A stretch of DNA of 64,000 nucleotides. Source: Streptomyces sp. P9-A4 (GTDB lineage Bacteria > Actinomycetota > Actinomycetes > Streptomycetales > Streptomycetaceae). A program made the translations under genes and the position numbers. The stretch is taken from positions 3,048,501 through 3,112,500 of the forward strand of contig NZ_JAZIFY010000001.1 in NCBI RefSeq assembly GCF_036634195.1. The letters run 5' to 3'. How positions within the stretch are numbered: position 1 is the stretch's first letter; the number at the start of each line of letters is the position of its first letter. A model generated the notes under the pieces. That model saw only the letters and a program-made list of their open reading frames with translations. It did not search any database and was not told the origin of the DNA. This document shows positions 21,364-32,000 of this stretch, one piece after another.

Positions 21364-24300
21364 ATGGGCGAATTCTCTTCCGAGGCACGCCTTCTTTCTC
21401 GAATGCGGCGTGCGGGTGCTGCGGTTCGGATCGGCCGCCGCGCGGAGGGGGTGCGGGAGGTTCCGCTGTCCTTCGCGCAGCAGCGCCTGTGGTTCCTCGA
21501 CCAGCTGGATCCGGGGAGCGCGGAGTACGTGGTGCCGACGGCGTTCCGGGTGCGGGGTCCGCTGGACCCGGCGGCGCTGAGCACGGCGCTCGATGCCCTG
21601 GTCGTACGCCATGAGGTGCTGCGGACCCGGTTCGCGACCGGCCCCGAGGGCGACCCGGTGCAGATCGTGGAGGAGCCCTGGCATGTGGCCGTCGAGCAGC
21701 TGGACCTGGGCGGGGCCCCGGATCCGGAGGAGGCCGGCCGGGCGATCGTCGAGTCCTTCGGGCACCGTCCGTTCGACCTGGCCGACGGGCGGCTGCTGCG
21801 GGCGATGACCGTCCGCCTCGGCGAGGACGACCACCTCCTCGCCCTCGCCATGCACCACATCGTCGTCGACGGCTGGTCGATGGGCGTCCTGGTGGAGGAA
21901 CTACGACGCCTCTACACCGGGGACTCATCCCTCGAAGAACTCCCCATTCAGTACGCGGACTTCGCGCTCTGGCAGCAGAAGCAGCTGTCGGGCGACGCCC
22001 TCGGCAAGCACCTGGACTACTGGCGGACGCAGCTGGCCGGCCTGGAGACCCTGGAACTCCCCACGGACCGCCCCCGTCCCCGTATCCGCTCCGGCGCCGG
22101 AGACACCCACGCCTTCACCGTCCCCGCCGACACCACCACCGCCCTGCGCGAACTCGCCGCCAGGAACAACGCCTCCCTCTTCATGACCGGCCTCGCCGTC
22201 TTCCAGCTCGTCCTGGCCCGCTGGAGCGGACAGAACGACATCACCGTCGGCGTCCCCATCGCCGGCCGCAACCGCACCGAACTCGAAGACCTCGTCGGCT
22301 TCTTCGTCAACACCCTCGTCATGCGCACCGACATCACCGCCGAAGCCACCTTCACCACCATCCTCGACCAGGTCCGCCGAACCACCCTCGACGCCTACGC
22401 CCACCAGGACCTCCCCTTCGAACGCCTCGTCGAAGACCTCACCCCCGACCGCGACCTCAGCCGCAACCCGCTGGTGCAGGTGGGCTTCAGCGTGGAGGGC
22501 GCGTCCTCGGACCCGTGGGAGATCCCCGGTCTGACCATGCGGCCGGTCGCGGTGAGCTCGAAGGTGTCGAAGGTCGACGTGTCGGTGTTCCTGACGGAGG
22601 AGGCGGACGGCACCCTCTCGGGCGAGGCGACCTTCGCGACGGAGCTCTTCGACACGGAGACGATCGAGCGGCTGACCGGTCACTTCCTCACCGCCCTCGC
22701 CGACGTCTGCCACGACCCCGAGCGCCGCGTCGGTGACATCCAGCTGCTCACCCCGGCCGAACAGCACCAGATCCTGAGGGACTTCAACGACACCACCGTC
22801 GACTACGCCGACGACACCACCGTCCACCGCCTCTTCGAGCAGCAGGCCGCGCTCGCCCCCGAGGCGCTCGCCGTCGTCCACGGCGACAGCTCGTACACGT
22901 ACCGGCAGCTCAACGAGCGGGCCAACCGGCTCGCCCACCACCTCATCGACCGGGGCGTCACCACCGACACCCTCGTGGGAATCTCCCTCGGCCGCGGGAT
23001 CGACATGATCACCGCGCTGCTCGCGGTCCTCAAGGCCGGCGGCGCGTACGTCCCCCTCGACCCCGACAACCCGCCCAACCGCCTCGCCTTCATGCTGGAG
23101 GAGACCCGGGCGCCGCTCGTCCTCACCCACTCGGACCTCGCCCCGCGCCTGGAGCACACCCCGACGCCCCTCGTCCTCCTGGACCGGCTCGCCCTCGACG
23201 ACCGGCCCGCGGACAACCCCGTCACCCCCACCGGCGCCCGGGACCTCGCCTATCTGATCTACACGTCCGGCTCCACGGGCACCCCGAAGGGCGTGCAGAT
23301 CGAGCACCGCTCCCTGTGCCGGCTGATCTCCAACAACTGGTTCCACACGATCACCGCCGACGACGTCGTCTCCCAGATCCTGAACTTCGCCTGGGACTCC
23401 TTCGCGCTCGAATGCTGGCCGGTGCTCACCTCCGGCGCCACGATGGCGATCCTGGACCCGAAGGTCCTCGCGGGCAGCGAGCCCTTCGCGGAGGCGCTGG
23501 TGCGCCACTCCGTCACGACCGCGCTCATCCCGACACCACTGTTCAACCAGTACCTGGTGGAGCGCCCGGACCTGCTGAAGGACCTGAAGTCCGTCTTCTA
23601 CGGGGGTGAGGCCGGCGACCGTTCGATCGCGGACGCGCTGCTGTCGGGTCCGTACGCCCCGGGGCGCCTCGCGCACCTCTACGGGCCGACGGAGGCGGGC
23701 GTCGTCGCGACCGGTTTCGTGGTGGACGAGAACCGGCCGGGCACCACCTCCATGCCGATCGGCTCACCGGTGGCCAACACCCAGGTCCTGGTCATCGACC
23801 GGCACGGTGGTCTCGCTCCCGTCGGCGTCCCCGGTGAGCTGTGGATCACGGGTCCCGGTCTCGCCCGCGGCTATCTCGACCGTCCCGAACTCACCGCCGA
23901 CCGCTTCACCACCACTCACCACACGGCCGAGCCCACCCGTGCCTACCGCACCGGCGACCTCGTCCGCCGGCTCCCCGACGGCACCATCGAGTACCTCGGG
24001 CGGATCGACAACCAGGTCAAGATCCGGGGCCTCCGCATCGAACTCGGAGAGATCGAGGCCACCCTCACCACCCACCCCCACATCAACCTCACCACCGTCA
24101 TCGTCCGAGAGGACACCCCCGGCGACAAACGACTCACCGCCTACTACACGACCCCCACGAACACCCCCCACAGCTCGGGCGATCTCCGTGCGCACTGCCG
24201 CACCCACCTTCCCGACTACATGGTCCCCAACTACTTCGTCCACCTCGCCAAGCTCCCCACCACTCCCAACGGCAAGGTCGACCGCCGCGCTCTCCCCGCC

Positions 24301-27300
24301 CCGACCGTCACCGCCGACACCACCAGCCACACCCCGCCCCGCACCCCCACCGAGACCACCATCACCACCATCTGGGCCGAAACCCTCAACACCCCCCTCG
24401 GCATCCACGACAACTTCTTCGACCTCGGCGGCCACTCCCTCCTCGCCACCAAGGCCGCCAACCGGATCGGCCAGGCGCTCGGCGTCGAGGTCTCCGTCCG
24501 CCGGCTCTTCAGCAACCCGACGGTGGCCGAGCTGGCCGCGAGCCTCGCCGAGTGCGAGGAGCTGACCGTCGCCCCGATCACCCGCCGGGCGGAGGGGGTA
24601 CGGGAGGTCCCGCTGTCCTTCGCGCAGCAGCGCCTCTGGTTCCTGGACGAGCTGGATCCGGGGAGCGCGGAGTACGTGGTGCCGACGGCGTTCCGGGTGC
24701 GGGGTCCGCTGGACCCGGCGGCGCTGAACTCGGCGCTCGATGCCCTGGTCGTACGGCACGAGGTGCTGCGGACCCGGTTCACGACGGGCGCGGACGGCGA
24801 CCCGGTGCAGGTGATCGACGAGCCCTGGCACGTCGGGATCGAACACGTCGACCTCACCGGCACTCCGGAAACCGGCACTCCCGAAGGCGTCGCTCCGGAG
24901 GCCCTCGAAGCCGGTCGCGCCGCCGTCGAGTCCTTCGGCGAGCGTCCCTTCGACCTCTCCGCCGGCCGTCTGCTGCGGGCGATGACCGTCCGCCTCGGTG
25001 AGGACGACCACCTCCTCGCCCTCGCCATGCATCACATCGTCGTCGACGGCTGGTCGATGGGCGTCCTGGTGGAGGAACTACGACGGCTCTACGCCGGTAC
25101 GTCACTGACCGAACTGCCGCTCCAGTACGCGGACTTCGCGCTCTGGCAGCAGGACCAGCTGACCGGTGACGCGCTGGACGGGCACCTGGACTACTGGCGG
25201 ACGCAGCTGGCCGGCCTGGAGACCCTGGAGCTCCCCACGGACCGCCCCCGTCCCCGTATCCGCTCCGGCGCCGGAGACACCCACGCCTTCACCGTCCCCG
25301 CCGACACCACCACCGCCCTGCGCGAACTCGCCGCCAGGAACAACGCCTCCCTCTTCATGACCGGCCTCGCCGTCTTCCAGCTCGTCCTGGCCCGCTGGAG
25401 CGGACAGAACGACATCACCGTCGGCGTCCCCATCGCCGGCCGCAACCGCACCGAACTCGAAGACCTCGTCGGCTTCTTCGTCAACACCCTCGTCATGCGC
25501 ACCGACATCACCGCCGAAGCCACCTTCACCACCATCCTCGACCAGGTCCGCCGGACCACCCTCGACGCCTACGCCCACCAGGACCTCCCCTTCGAACGCC
25601 TCGTCGAAGACCTCACCCCCGACCGCGACCTCAGCCGCAACCCGCTGATCCAGTCGATGTTCGCCCTGCAGAACCTGCCGGTGCAGGACTGGAGCCTGCC
25701 GGGGACGACGGTCGAACTGCTCCAGACCTCGGGGCGGACCTCGAAGTTCGACGTCTCCGTCTTTCTGACGGAGGAGTCGGACGGGACCCTGTCCGGTGAG
25801 GCGACCTTCGCCACCGAACTGTTCGACGCGGCCACCGTCGAGCGGCTGACCGGTCACTTCCTCACCGCCCTCGCCGACGTCTGCCGCGACCCCGGGCGCC
25901 GCGTCGGTGACGTCCAGCTGCTCACCCCGGCCGAACAGCACCAGATCCTCGACGAGTTCAACGACACCACCGTCGACTACCTCGACGACACCACCGTCCA
26001 CCGCCTCTTCGAGCAGCAGGCCGCGCTCACCCCGGACGCCCTCGCCGTCGTCCACCACGACGCGACCCTCACCTACCGGCAGCTCAACGAGCGGGCCAAC
26101 CGGCTCGCCCACCACCTCATCGACCGGGGCGTCACCACCGACACCCTCGTCGCGCTCTGCCTGGACCGCGGGGTCGACATGATCACCGCGCTGCTCGCGG
26201 TGCTCAAGGCCGGCGGCGCGTACGTCCCGCTGGACCCCGACACCCCGGCCTCCCGGCTGGCCTTCATGCTGGAGGAGAGCGAGACCCCGCTCGTCCTCAC
26301 CCACTCGGGGCTCACCGGCCGTCTCGACCACACCCCCACCCCGCTGCTCGCCCTCGACCGGTTCGACTTCGACGCGTTCCCCGCGCACGACCCGGTCACC
26401 CCGACCGGGCCCCGGGACCTCGCGTACGTCATCTACACCTCCGGCTCCACGGGCACCCCGAAGGGCGTGCAGATCGAGCACCGCTCCGTCTGCCGGCTGC
26501 TGATCAACAACTGGTTCAACACGATCGGCGCCGAGGACGTCGTCTCGCAGACGTGCAACTACTGCTTCGACGTGTTCACGTACGAGTGCTGGGGCGCCCT
26601 CATCACGGGCGCGGCGCTCGCCGTCGTGGACAAGGAGGAGCTGTCCGACTCCGACGCGCTCGCCGCCGCGTTCCGCCGGGACCGGGTGACGGTCGCCTGG
26701 CTGACGGCCCCGCTGTTCAACCAGCATGTGTCCGAGCGGCCGGACCTGGTGGCCGGGATGAAGACGGTGATGTACGGCGGTGAGGCCGTGGACCGCGCGG
26801 TCGCCGACGCCCTGATGTCAGGGCCGTACGCCCCCGGCACCCTGATCAACGGATACGGGCCCACCGAGGCGACCGTCTTCGCGACCTGCTTCGTGGTGGA
26901 CGAGAACCGGCCGGACATGACGACGATGCCGATCGGCCGTCCGATCTCCAACACCGGCAACCTGGTCGTGGACCGGCACGGCGGCCTGGCGTCCATCGGC
27001 GTCCCCGGCGAGCTGTGGATCACCGGCCCCGGCCTCGCCCGCGGCTACCTCAACCGCCCCGAACTCACCACCGACCGCTTCACCACCACCCACCACACTT
27101 CCGAGCCCACCCGTGCCTACCGCACCGGCGACCTCGTCCGCTGGCTCCCCGACGGCACCATCGAGTACCTCGGGCGGATCGACAACCAGGTCAAGATCCG
27201 GGGCCTCCGCATCGAACTCGGAGAGATCGAGGCCACCCTCACCACCCACCCCCACATCAACCTCACCACCGTCATCGTCCGAGAGGACACCCCCGGCGAC

Positions 27301-28620
27301 AAACGACTCACCGCCTACTACACGACCCCCGCCAACACCCCCCACACCTCCAGCGACCTCCGCGCCCACTGCCGCACCCACCTCCCCGACTACATGGTCC
27401 CCAACCACTTCGTCCACCTCGCCAAGCTCCCCACCACTCCCAACGGCAAGGTCGACCGCCGTGCCCTCCCCGCGCCCACCCTCACCACCGGCGACACCAC
27501 CAGCCACACCCCGCCCCGCACCCCCACCGAGACCACCATCACCACCATCTGGGCCGAAACCCTCAACACCCCCCTCGGCATCCACGACAACTTCTTCGAC
27601 CTCGGCGGCCACTCCCTCCTCGCCACCAAGGCCGCGAAGCGCCTGCGGAACGCCGGGCTGGACGTGACGGTGCGGCAGATCATGCAGTGGCAGACCGCCG
27701 CCGAACTGGCCGCCGCCCTCGGGGCCGGGACCGACCTGACCGGACTCCACAGCGCCAGGCAGGACGGCTCCGACCCCCTCGTCTACAAGCTGTCGGCCGG
27801 CCCGGCCGACCCCGCGCTCCCGACCGTGTTCTGCGTCCACGCCAGCGGCGGCACCCCGAACGCCTACGGGCAGCTCGCCCGTCTGCTGCGCGCCGACTGC
27901 ACCACGTACGGCATCCAGGCCGTCGGCATGGACCGCTCCGAACTGCCGCTGCGGGACATCCGGGCCATCGCCGAGCGGTACTGGGAGGCCGTCAAGTCCG
28001 TGCAGCCCGAAGGGCCCTACTACATCCTCGGCTGGTCGCTCGGCGGTGTCGTCGCCCATGAGATCGCCCGCCAGGGAGCGGCCGAGACCGCCACGGTCTT
28101 CCTGGTGGAACCGCCCGTCCACGGCCCGCGCCTGGAGCAGCGGCTGCGGCCCGGCGTCGAGCTGTACGGCCGGGCGGCGGAGCTGTGGGCGCGCGGCCAG
28201 GACGCCGATCCGGAGACCAGAGCGGCCCTGGAGGCCGAACTCCGAGCGCTCACCGGCCCCTTGGAGGTGCCGGCCGACTCGGTCGGGCTCGACGAGTGGC
28301 TGCCGTACGAGACCCTCGGTCTGCTCCTCGACGCCCTGCTGGGGCACCGGCCCGAGGTGTCGGCCGCCCCGGCCGTGCTCTTCGTGAGCGACGAGGTCGC
28401 CTTCAGCCAGGAGGGTTCCGTCGCGAACGAGCGCGACCTCGCCGAGTACCTCGGCCACTGGCAGGCGCTCCACACCACCGCCCCGGCGGTGGAGCGGACG
28501 CCCGGCGACCACGGGGCGATGATGACGGAGCTGCCCGCCATCGAGAAGGTCGCGAAGGTGCTCCGTACCTTCCTCACCCCGTCCCCGACCCCTGAGAACG
28601 TGACCGAGCAGGTGGGCTGA
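21364..28620 (+). CDS. nonribosomal peptide synthetase 2: C-A-T-C-A-T-TE (terminal)
   Basis: A 2418-residue two-module NRPS. Order: C1 (HHIVVDG about 164), A1 (YTSGSTGTPKG about 632), T1 (GGHSLLA about 1022), C2 (about 1222), A2 (about 1690), T2 (about 2080), thioesterase (GWSLGG, Ser about 2225; His in GDHGAM near the end). Specificity residues by eye are D-S-L-L-F-G-L-V-V for A1 (no match recalled) and D-V-Y-W-M-G-G-V-F for A2 (Val/Ile-like). The TE would release or cyclise the chain, so this is the last synthetase. AAGGAG lies 8 bases before the ATG at 21364. The two modules share long stretches of almost identical DNA, a sign of recent duplication or gene conversion. It starts divergently from leuA, with a SARP box between. 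Confidence 0.93.
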   Translation: MGEFSSEARLLSRMRRAGAAVRIGRRAEGVREVPLSFAQQRLWFLDQLDPGSAEYVVPTAFRVRGPLDPAALSTALDALVVRHEVLRTRFATGPEGDPVQIVEEPWHVAVEQLDLGGAPDPEEAGRAIVESFGHRPFDLADGRLLRAMTVRLGEDDHLLALAMHHIVVDGWSMGVLVEELRRLYTGDSSLEELPIQYADFALWQQKQLSGDALGKHLDYWRTQLAGLETLELPTDRPRPRIRSGAGDTHAFTVPADTTTALRELAARNNASLFMTGLAVFQLVLARWSGQNDITVGVPIAGRNRTELEDLVGFFVNTLVMRTDITAEATFTTILDQVRRTTLDAYAHQDLPFERLVEDLTPDRDLSRNPLVQVGFSVEGASSDPWEIPGLTMRPVAVSSKVSKVDVSVFLTEEADGTLSGEATFATELFDTETIERLTGHFLTALADVCHDPERRVGDIQLLTPAEQHQILRDFNDTTVDYADDTTVHRLFEQQAALAPEALAVVHGDSSYTYRQLNERANRLAHHLIDRGVTTDTLVGISLGRGIDMITALLAVLKAGGAYVPLDPDNPPNRLAFMLEETRAPLVLTHSDLAPRLEHTPTPLVLLDRLALDDRPADNPVTPTGARDLAYLIYTSGSTGTPKGVQIEHRSLCRLISNNWFHTITADDVVSQILNFAWDSFALECWPVLTSGATMAILDPKVLAGSEPFAEALVRHSVTTALIPTPLFNQYLVERPDLLKDLKSVFYGGEAGDRSIADALLSGPYAPGRLAHLYGPTEAGVVATGFVVDENRPGTTSMPIGSPVANTQVLVIDRHGGLAPVGVPGELWITGPGLARGYLDRPELTADRFTTTHHTAEPTRAYRTGDLVRRLPDGTIEYLGRIDNQVKIRGLRIELGEIEATLTTHPHINLTTVIVREDTPGDKRLTAYYTTPTNTPHSSGDLRAHCRTHLPDYMVPNYFVHLAKLPTTPNGKVDRRALPAPTVTADTTSHTPPRTPTETTITTIWAETLNTPLGIHDNFFDLGGHSLLATKAANRIGQALGVEVSVRRLFSNPTVAELAASLAECEELTVAPITRRAEGVREVPLSFAQQRLWFLDELDPGSAEYVVPTAFRVRGPLDPAALNSALDALVVRHEVLRTRFTTGADGDPVQVIDEPWHVGIEHVDLTGTPETGTPEGVAPEALEAGRAAVESFGERPFDLSAGRLLRAMTVRLGEDDHLLALAMHHIVVDGWSMGVLVEELRRLYAGTSLTELPLQYADFALWQQDQLTGDALDGHLDYWRTQLAGLETLELPTDRPRPRIRSGAGDTHAFTVPADTTTALRELAARNNASLFMTGLAVFQLVLARWSGQNDITVGVPIAGRNRTELEDLVGFFVNTLVMRTDITAEATFTTILDQVRRTTLDAYAHQDLPFERLVEDLTPDRDLSRNPLIQSMFALQNLPVQDWSLPGTTVELLQTSGRTSKFDVSVFLTEESDGTLSGEATFATELFDAATVERLTGHFLTALADVCRDPGRRVGDVQLLTPAEQHQILDEFNDTTVDYLDDTTVHRLFEQQAALTPDALAVVHHDATLTYRQLNERANRLAHHLIDRGVTTDTLVALCLDRGVDMITALLAVLKAGGAYVPLDPDTPASRLAFMLEESETPLVLTHSGLTGRLDHTPTPLLALDRFDFDAFPAHDPVTPTGPRDLAYVIYTSGSTGTPKGVQIEHRSVCRLLINNWFNTIGAEDVVSQTCNYCFDVFTYECWGALITGAALAVVDKEELSDSDALAAAFRRDRVTVAWLTAPLFNQHVSERPDLVAGMKTVMYGGEAVDRAVADALMSGPYAPGTLINGYGPTEATVFATCFVVDENRPDMTTMPIGRPISNTGNLVVDRHGGLASIGVPGELWITGPGLARGYLNRPELTTDRFTTTHHTSEPTRAYRTGDLVRWLPDGTIEYLGRIDNQVKIRGLRIELGEIEATLTTHPHINLTTVIVREDTPGDKRLTAYYTTPANTPHTSSDLRAHCRTHLPDYMVPNHFVHLAKLPTTPNGKVDRRALPAPTLTTGDTTSHTPPRTPTETTITTIWAETLNTPLGIHDNFFDLGGHSLLATKAAKRLRNAGLDVTVRQIMQWQTAAELAAALGAGTDLTGLHSARQDGSDPLVYKLSAGPADPALPTVFCVHASGGTPNAYGQLARLLRADCTTYGIQAVGMDRSELPLRDIRAIAERYWEAVKSVQPEGPYYILGWSLGGVVAHEIARQGAAETATVFLVEPPVHGPRLEQRLRPGVELYGRAAELWARGQDADPETRAALEAELRALTGPLEVPADSVGLDEWLPYETLGLLLDALLGHRPEVSAAPAVLFVSDEVAFSQEGSVANERDLAEYLGHWQALHTTAPAVERTPGDHGAMMTELPAIEKVAKVLRTFLTPSPTPENVTEQVG
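22008..22473 (+). repeat. internal direct repeat A, copy 1 (C1 domain)
   Basis: This 466-bp stretch recurs 3174 bp downstream (25182-25647). Two substitutions were found by eye. It encodes the second half of the condensation domain. Much closer than protein conservation requires. Confidence 0.85.
23969..24160 (+). repeat. internal direct repeat B, copy 1 (A1 C-terminal subdomain)
   Basis: Nearly identical to 27143-27334, again at an offset of 3174 bp. After a short variable stretch the similarity resumes at 24316-24458 against 27493-27635 (offset 3177) through the carrier domain. Confidence 0.8.
25182..25647 (+). repeat. internal direct repeat A, copy 2 (C2 domain)
   Basis: Second copy of the repeat at 22008-22473. 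The sequence diverges sharply after the codons for SRNPL, where the C-domain end and A-domain core begin. Confidence 0.85.
27143..27334 (+). repeat. internal direct repeat B, copy 2 (A2 C-terminal subdomain)
   Basis: Second copy of 23969-24160. The A-domain cores between repeats A and B differ, so specificity pockets have been kept apart while flanks were homogenised. Confidence 0.8.
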
Positions 28621-28622
28621 GC

Positions 28623-28961
28623 ATGCTGAACGTCATCGCGGAAGCACTGGAGAGCGTCCACGGACGCAGCGCCGTCGGGCTGAACGCCCGCCTCGAATCG
28701 CTCCTCGACAACGAGTGGGTGCTGCTCGCCGAGCGCAGGACGGACGAGGAGGGCCGGATCGACGAGTGGGGTCACGCGGGCGGGCACCGGGGGGTCTACC
28801 GGATCGTCTTCGACGTCGACCGGTACTTCGCCGGCCTGGGGCTGACCCCGGGGTATCCCGAGGTGTCGGCCACGTTCCGCGCCTCGGAGGAGGGGGCGGG
28901 ACACCGGGTGACGCTCACCTTCTCGCCCCACCGGTACGCGGCGGTCCTGAGCTCGTCGTGA
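28623..28961 (+). CDS. transthyretin/5-hydroxyisourate hydrolase-like protein without catalytic residues
   Basis: A 112-residue protein starting two bases after the NRPS 2 stop, so co-translated with it. It aligns along its whole length with 5-hydroxyisourate hydrolase (HIUase): GRxAxGLxxRLE, WxLLAERRTDEEGRI, GVYRIVFDVDRYF, YPEVSATF and a final SPHRY strand. The HIUase His of the first strand is replaced (Glu by my alignment), the HYHVP strand reads HRVTL, and the C-terminal YRGS is replaced by VLSSS. The TTR fold is probably kept but urate-pathway hydrolase activity is not. No purine catabolism gene is nearby. Its place suggests a role in making or binding the peptide. It is not MbtH-like. 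Function unknown. Confidence 0.75.
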   Translation: MLNVIAEALESVHGRSAVGLNARLESLLDNEWVLLAERRTDEEGRIDEWGHAGGHRGVYRIVFDVDRYFAGLGLTPGYPEVSATFRASEEGAGHRVTLTFSPHRYAAVLSSS

Positions 28962-28978
28962 CCGCGACGACCGTCGTG

Positions 28979-28998
28979 CCGGCCCGCACGGGCCGGCC
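28979..28998. terminator. hairpin between convergent TTR-like and SARP genes
   Basis: GCCGGCCC (28979-28986) and GGGCCGGC (28991-28998) form a perfect 8-bp GC stem with a 4-base loop in the 47-bp convergent gap. Confidence 0.6.
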
Positions 28999-29008
28999 CG
29001 TCACCGGC

Positions 29009-32000
29009 TCAGCCCGCCGTGGCCACCGCGTCCTGGTCCGCCGTCTCCGTGAGGCGGGCGAGGACGCGGCCCGCCGCCTCGGGGGCCATCGTGGCCGTCA
29101 GCTCCCGTACGTCGGCCAGGGCCCGTCCCGCGGCCTCGGGGTCGCCGGCCGCCAGGTGGGCGGCATGCAGCAGGACCAGTGCGCCGGCCTCCTGGGCGGG
29201 GGTCTCCATCTGCCGGAACAGCGGCAGCACCCGGGTCAGATGGGCCACGGCCCGGCCCGGCTCCCCGATGGCGAGCGCCAGTTCGCCGAGGGTCACCAGG
29301 GTCCGGCCCATGACGAGGCGTTCGTCGGAGGACTCGGCGAGGACGAGGGCGCGGTGCAGCGCGTCGGCGGCCTCGGCGGTCTCGCCCCGGCGGAACCGGG
29401 CGGAGCCGATGCCGTGCAGGGCGTAGGCCTCGCCGGTGTGGTCACCGATGAGCCGGACCACCTTGTGGACCTCGGTGAAGGCCTCCAGGGCCTCGTCGTA
29501 CTCGCCGCGCTCCAGACGGGTCTGGCCCATCCGGTGCAGCACCTGCGCCTCGACGCGACGGCCGCGGCCCTCCCGGCTGAGCCGGAGGGCCTCGTCGAGG
29601 AGGGGCCCGGCGGCGTCCTCGTCGCCGCTGCCCAGCCTGAGCTGGGCGAGGTTGTGCAGGACGTAGGCGACGGCGACGGTGCCGTCACTCTCGCGGAAGA
29701 CCTTGAGTGCCGCCTCGTAGTGGGCGGTCGCCTCCTCGGCGCGGCCGTGCAGCCGGGCGAGGTAGCCCAGGCCGCGGGCGGCGAGGGCGGAGCCGAGCGC
29801 GTCACCGATGCCGTCGAAGATCTCGGCGGAGTGCCGGAAGTGGGTCTCGGCGGCGGCGAAGTTCTGCTTCGTCACGGCGAGCGAACCGAGGGACTGGAGC
29901 GTGGCGGCCTGGCCGAGCAGGTCACCGCCCTTGCGGGCGGCGGCGAGGGCGACCTCGTGGGTGTCGCGCCAGTCGTCGAGCCGTACATGGGTCTCCAGGA
30001 ACGTCACCGCGGTCACGGCGAGACCCCAGCAATGCGCGGTGAGCCCCATCATGGCGGCCTGCCGGACGCTCGGAAGCAGCATCTGGCGCTCCCGGGCGAA
30101 CCACTGGAGGGGCTCGGCCAGGATGCGGTCCACGGTCCTGTCGGGCAGCGGATGAAGGGGCACGTCATGGCTGCGGATCAGCACGTCCTGCCCGTACTCG
30201 CGGTGCCGCGCCTCGGTCATCAGGAAGAGGAAGCAGCCGAGCACCCGGGCCAGGGCGGCCTCGCGCGCCTCCACGGTCTCCTCGTCGGCGAGCCGTTCGC
30301 GGGCGAAGACCCGGATGAGGTTGTGCAGTTGGTACTGGGAGTGGCGGCCGGTCGCGGTTCCCGCGGTGTCCACGAGCTGCGCGTCGGAGAGTTCGTCGAT
30401 CAGGTCCCGTACCGGCGCTTCGGAAAGGTCGAGCAGCGCCATGCCGGTCCACGCGGAGAACGGGCCCTCCTCGACGACGGCCAGCCGGCGGAAGAGCCGC
30501 CGGGCGTCCTCGCTCACGCTGTCGTACGTGAGGGAGAGGCTGGCCCGGATGCCGACGTCCGCGTAGTTCAGCTCGTCGAGCCTGCGGGTCTCGTCCTCCA
30601 GGCGCTCGACCAGCTCCGCGACCTCCCAGTGGGGGCGGGCGGCGAGCCGGGCGCCCGCGATGCGCAGCGCGAGCGGGAGGTGGCCGCAGAGTTCGGCGAG
30701 GTCGGCGGTGGCCTCGGGTTCGGCCTCGACGCGTTCGGCGCCGGTGATGCGGCCGAGGAGTTCGGCGGACTGCGCGGGCCCGAAGGTGGTGACGTCGACG
30801 CGGACGGCTCCGGCGAGGCTCCCGATGTGTCGGCGGCTGGTGACGATGACCGCCGAGGTGGGCTTGCCCGGCAGGAGCGGTTTGATCTGGCTCTCGCCCG
30901 CGACGTTGTCGAGGACGATCAGCATGCGGCGCTCGGCGAGCAGCGCCCGGTACATCTCGGCCCGTTCCTCCAGGCCGTCGGGGATGGCGGTGCCGCTGAC
31001 GCCGAGGGCGCGGAGGAAGCGTTCGAGGATCTGGGCGGGGCCGACCATGTCGGGGGCGCCGCCGTGCAGGTCGGCGAAGAGCTGCCCGCCGGGGAACTCG
31101 GCGGCGACCTCGTGGGCCACGTGGACGGCCATCGCGGTCTTGCCGACGCCGGCCTTGCCGACGATGGAGACGATGGGCACCGCCAGCCGGGACTGGTCGT
31201 GGGAGCAGAGGAGCAGCCGTTCCCTGATGCCGGCGACCAGGTCGTCGCGGCCGGTGAAGTCGGCGATGTCGGCGGGGAGCATCTCCGGTACGGGCGCGGC
31301 GGGAGCGGCTGCCTCGGTGGCGGCTGCCGGGGCCTCGGGGGCGGCGGCCTTGCGGGTGCCGGGGAGGTCGAGCCGGGGGTCCGTGGCGAGGATGGAGTGT
31401 TCGAGGCGTTTGAGGCGGGGGTCGGGTTCCACGCCGAGTTCGTCGATCATCCACTGGCGGGTGTCCCGGTAGACCTGGAGGGCCTCGGTCTGCCGCCCGG
31501 AGCGGTAGAGCGCCAGCATGAGCTGTCCGCGCAGCCGCTCGCGGAGCGGGAACTCGTCGACGAGGCCGAGGAGTTCGCCGACGAGCGCGCTGTGTTTGCC
31601 GAGCGCCAGCTCCAGCTGGATGCACTCCTCGGCGGCGGCGGTCCGCTGCTCGGTGAGCTTGCCCGCGCCGGAGCGGACGACCTCGCTGTACATCCCTTCG
31701 AGGGCGACCCCGCGCCAGAGCCCGAGCGCCTGGCGGTACGTGGCGGCGGCCTCCCCCCGCTGCCCGGCGTCGCGGAGCTTGCGCGCCCTGCCGACGAGTC
31801 CGCGGAAGTGGAGGGCGTCGAGGTTCTCGTCGGCGGCGCGGACCATGTAGCCCTGCGGGTGGGTGGTGATGACGTCGGAGACCCCGTGGTTGCCGAAGAG
31901 GCGGCGGAGGGCGGAGACGCTGATCTGGAGCTGGGCGCGGGCGGTGGCCGGCGGGGCCTCCTCGTAGACGGCGCGGACGAGCCGGTCGACGCCGACGACG

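Noticed and set aside
21925..28512. Long minus-strand open frames opposite NRPS 2
   Set aside because: Low-complexity Gly/Val/Asp/Glu translations mirroring the repeats of NRPS 2; no recognisable domain.
28623..28961. MbtH-like protein, expected next to NRPS genes
   Set aside because: The sequence lacks the MbtH pattern (NxExQxSxWP) and fits the transthyretin/HIUase pattern instead. No MbtH homologue was seen anywhere in the window.
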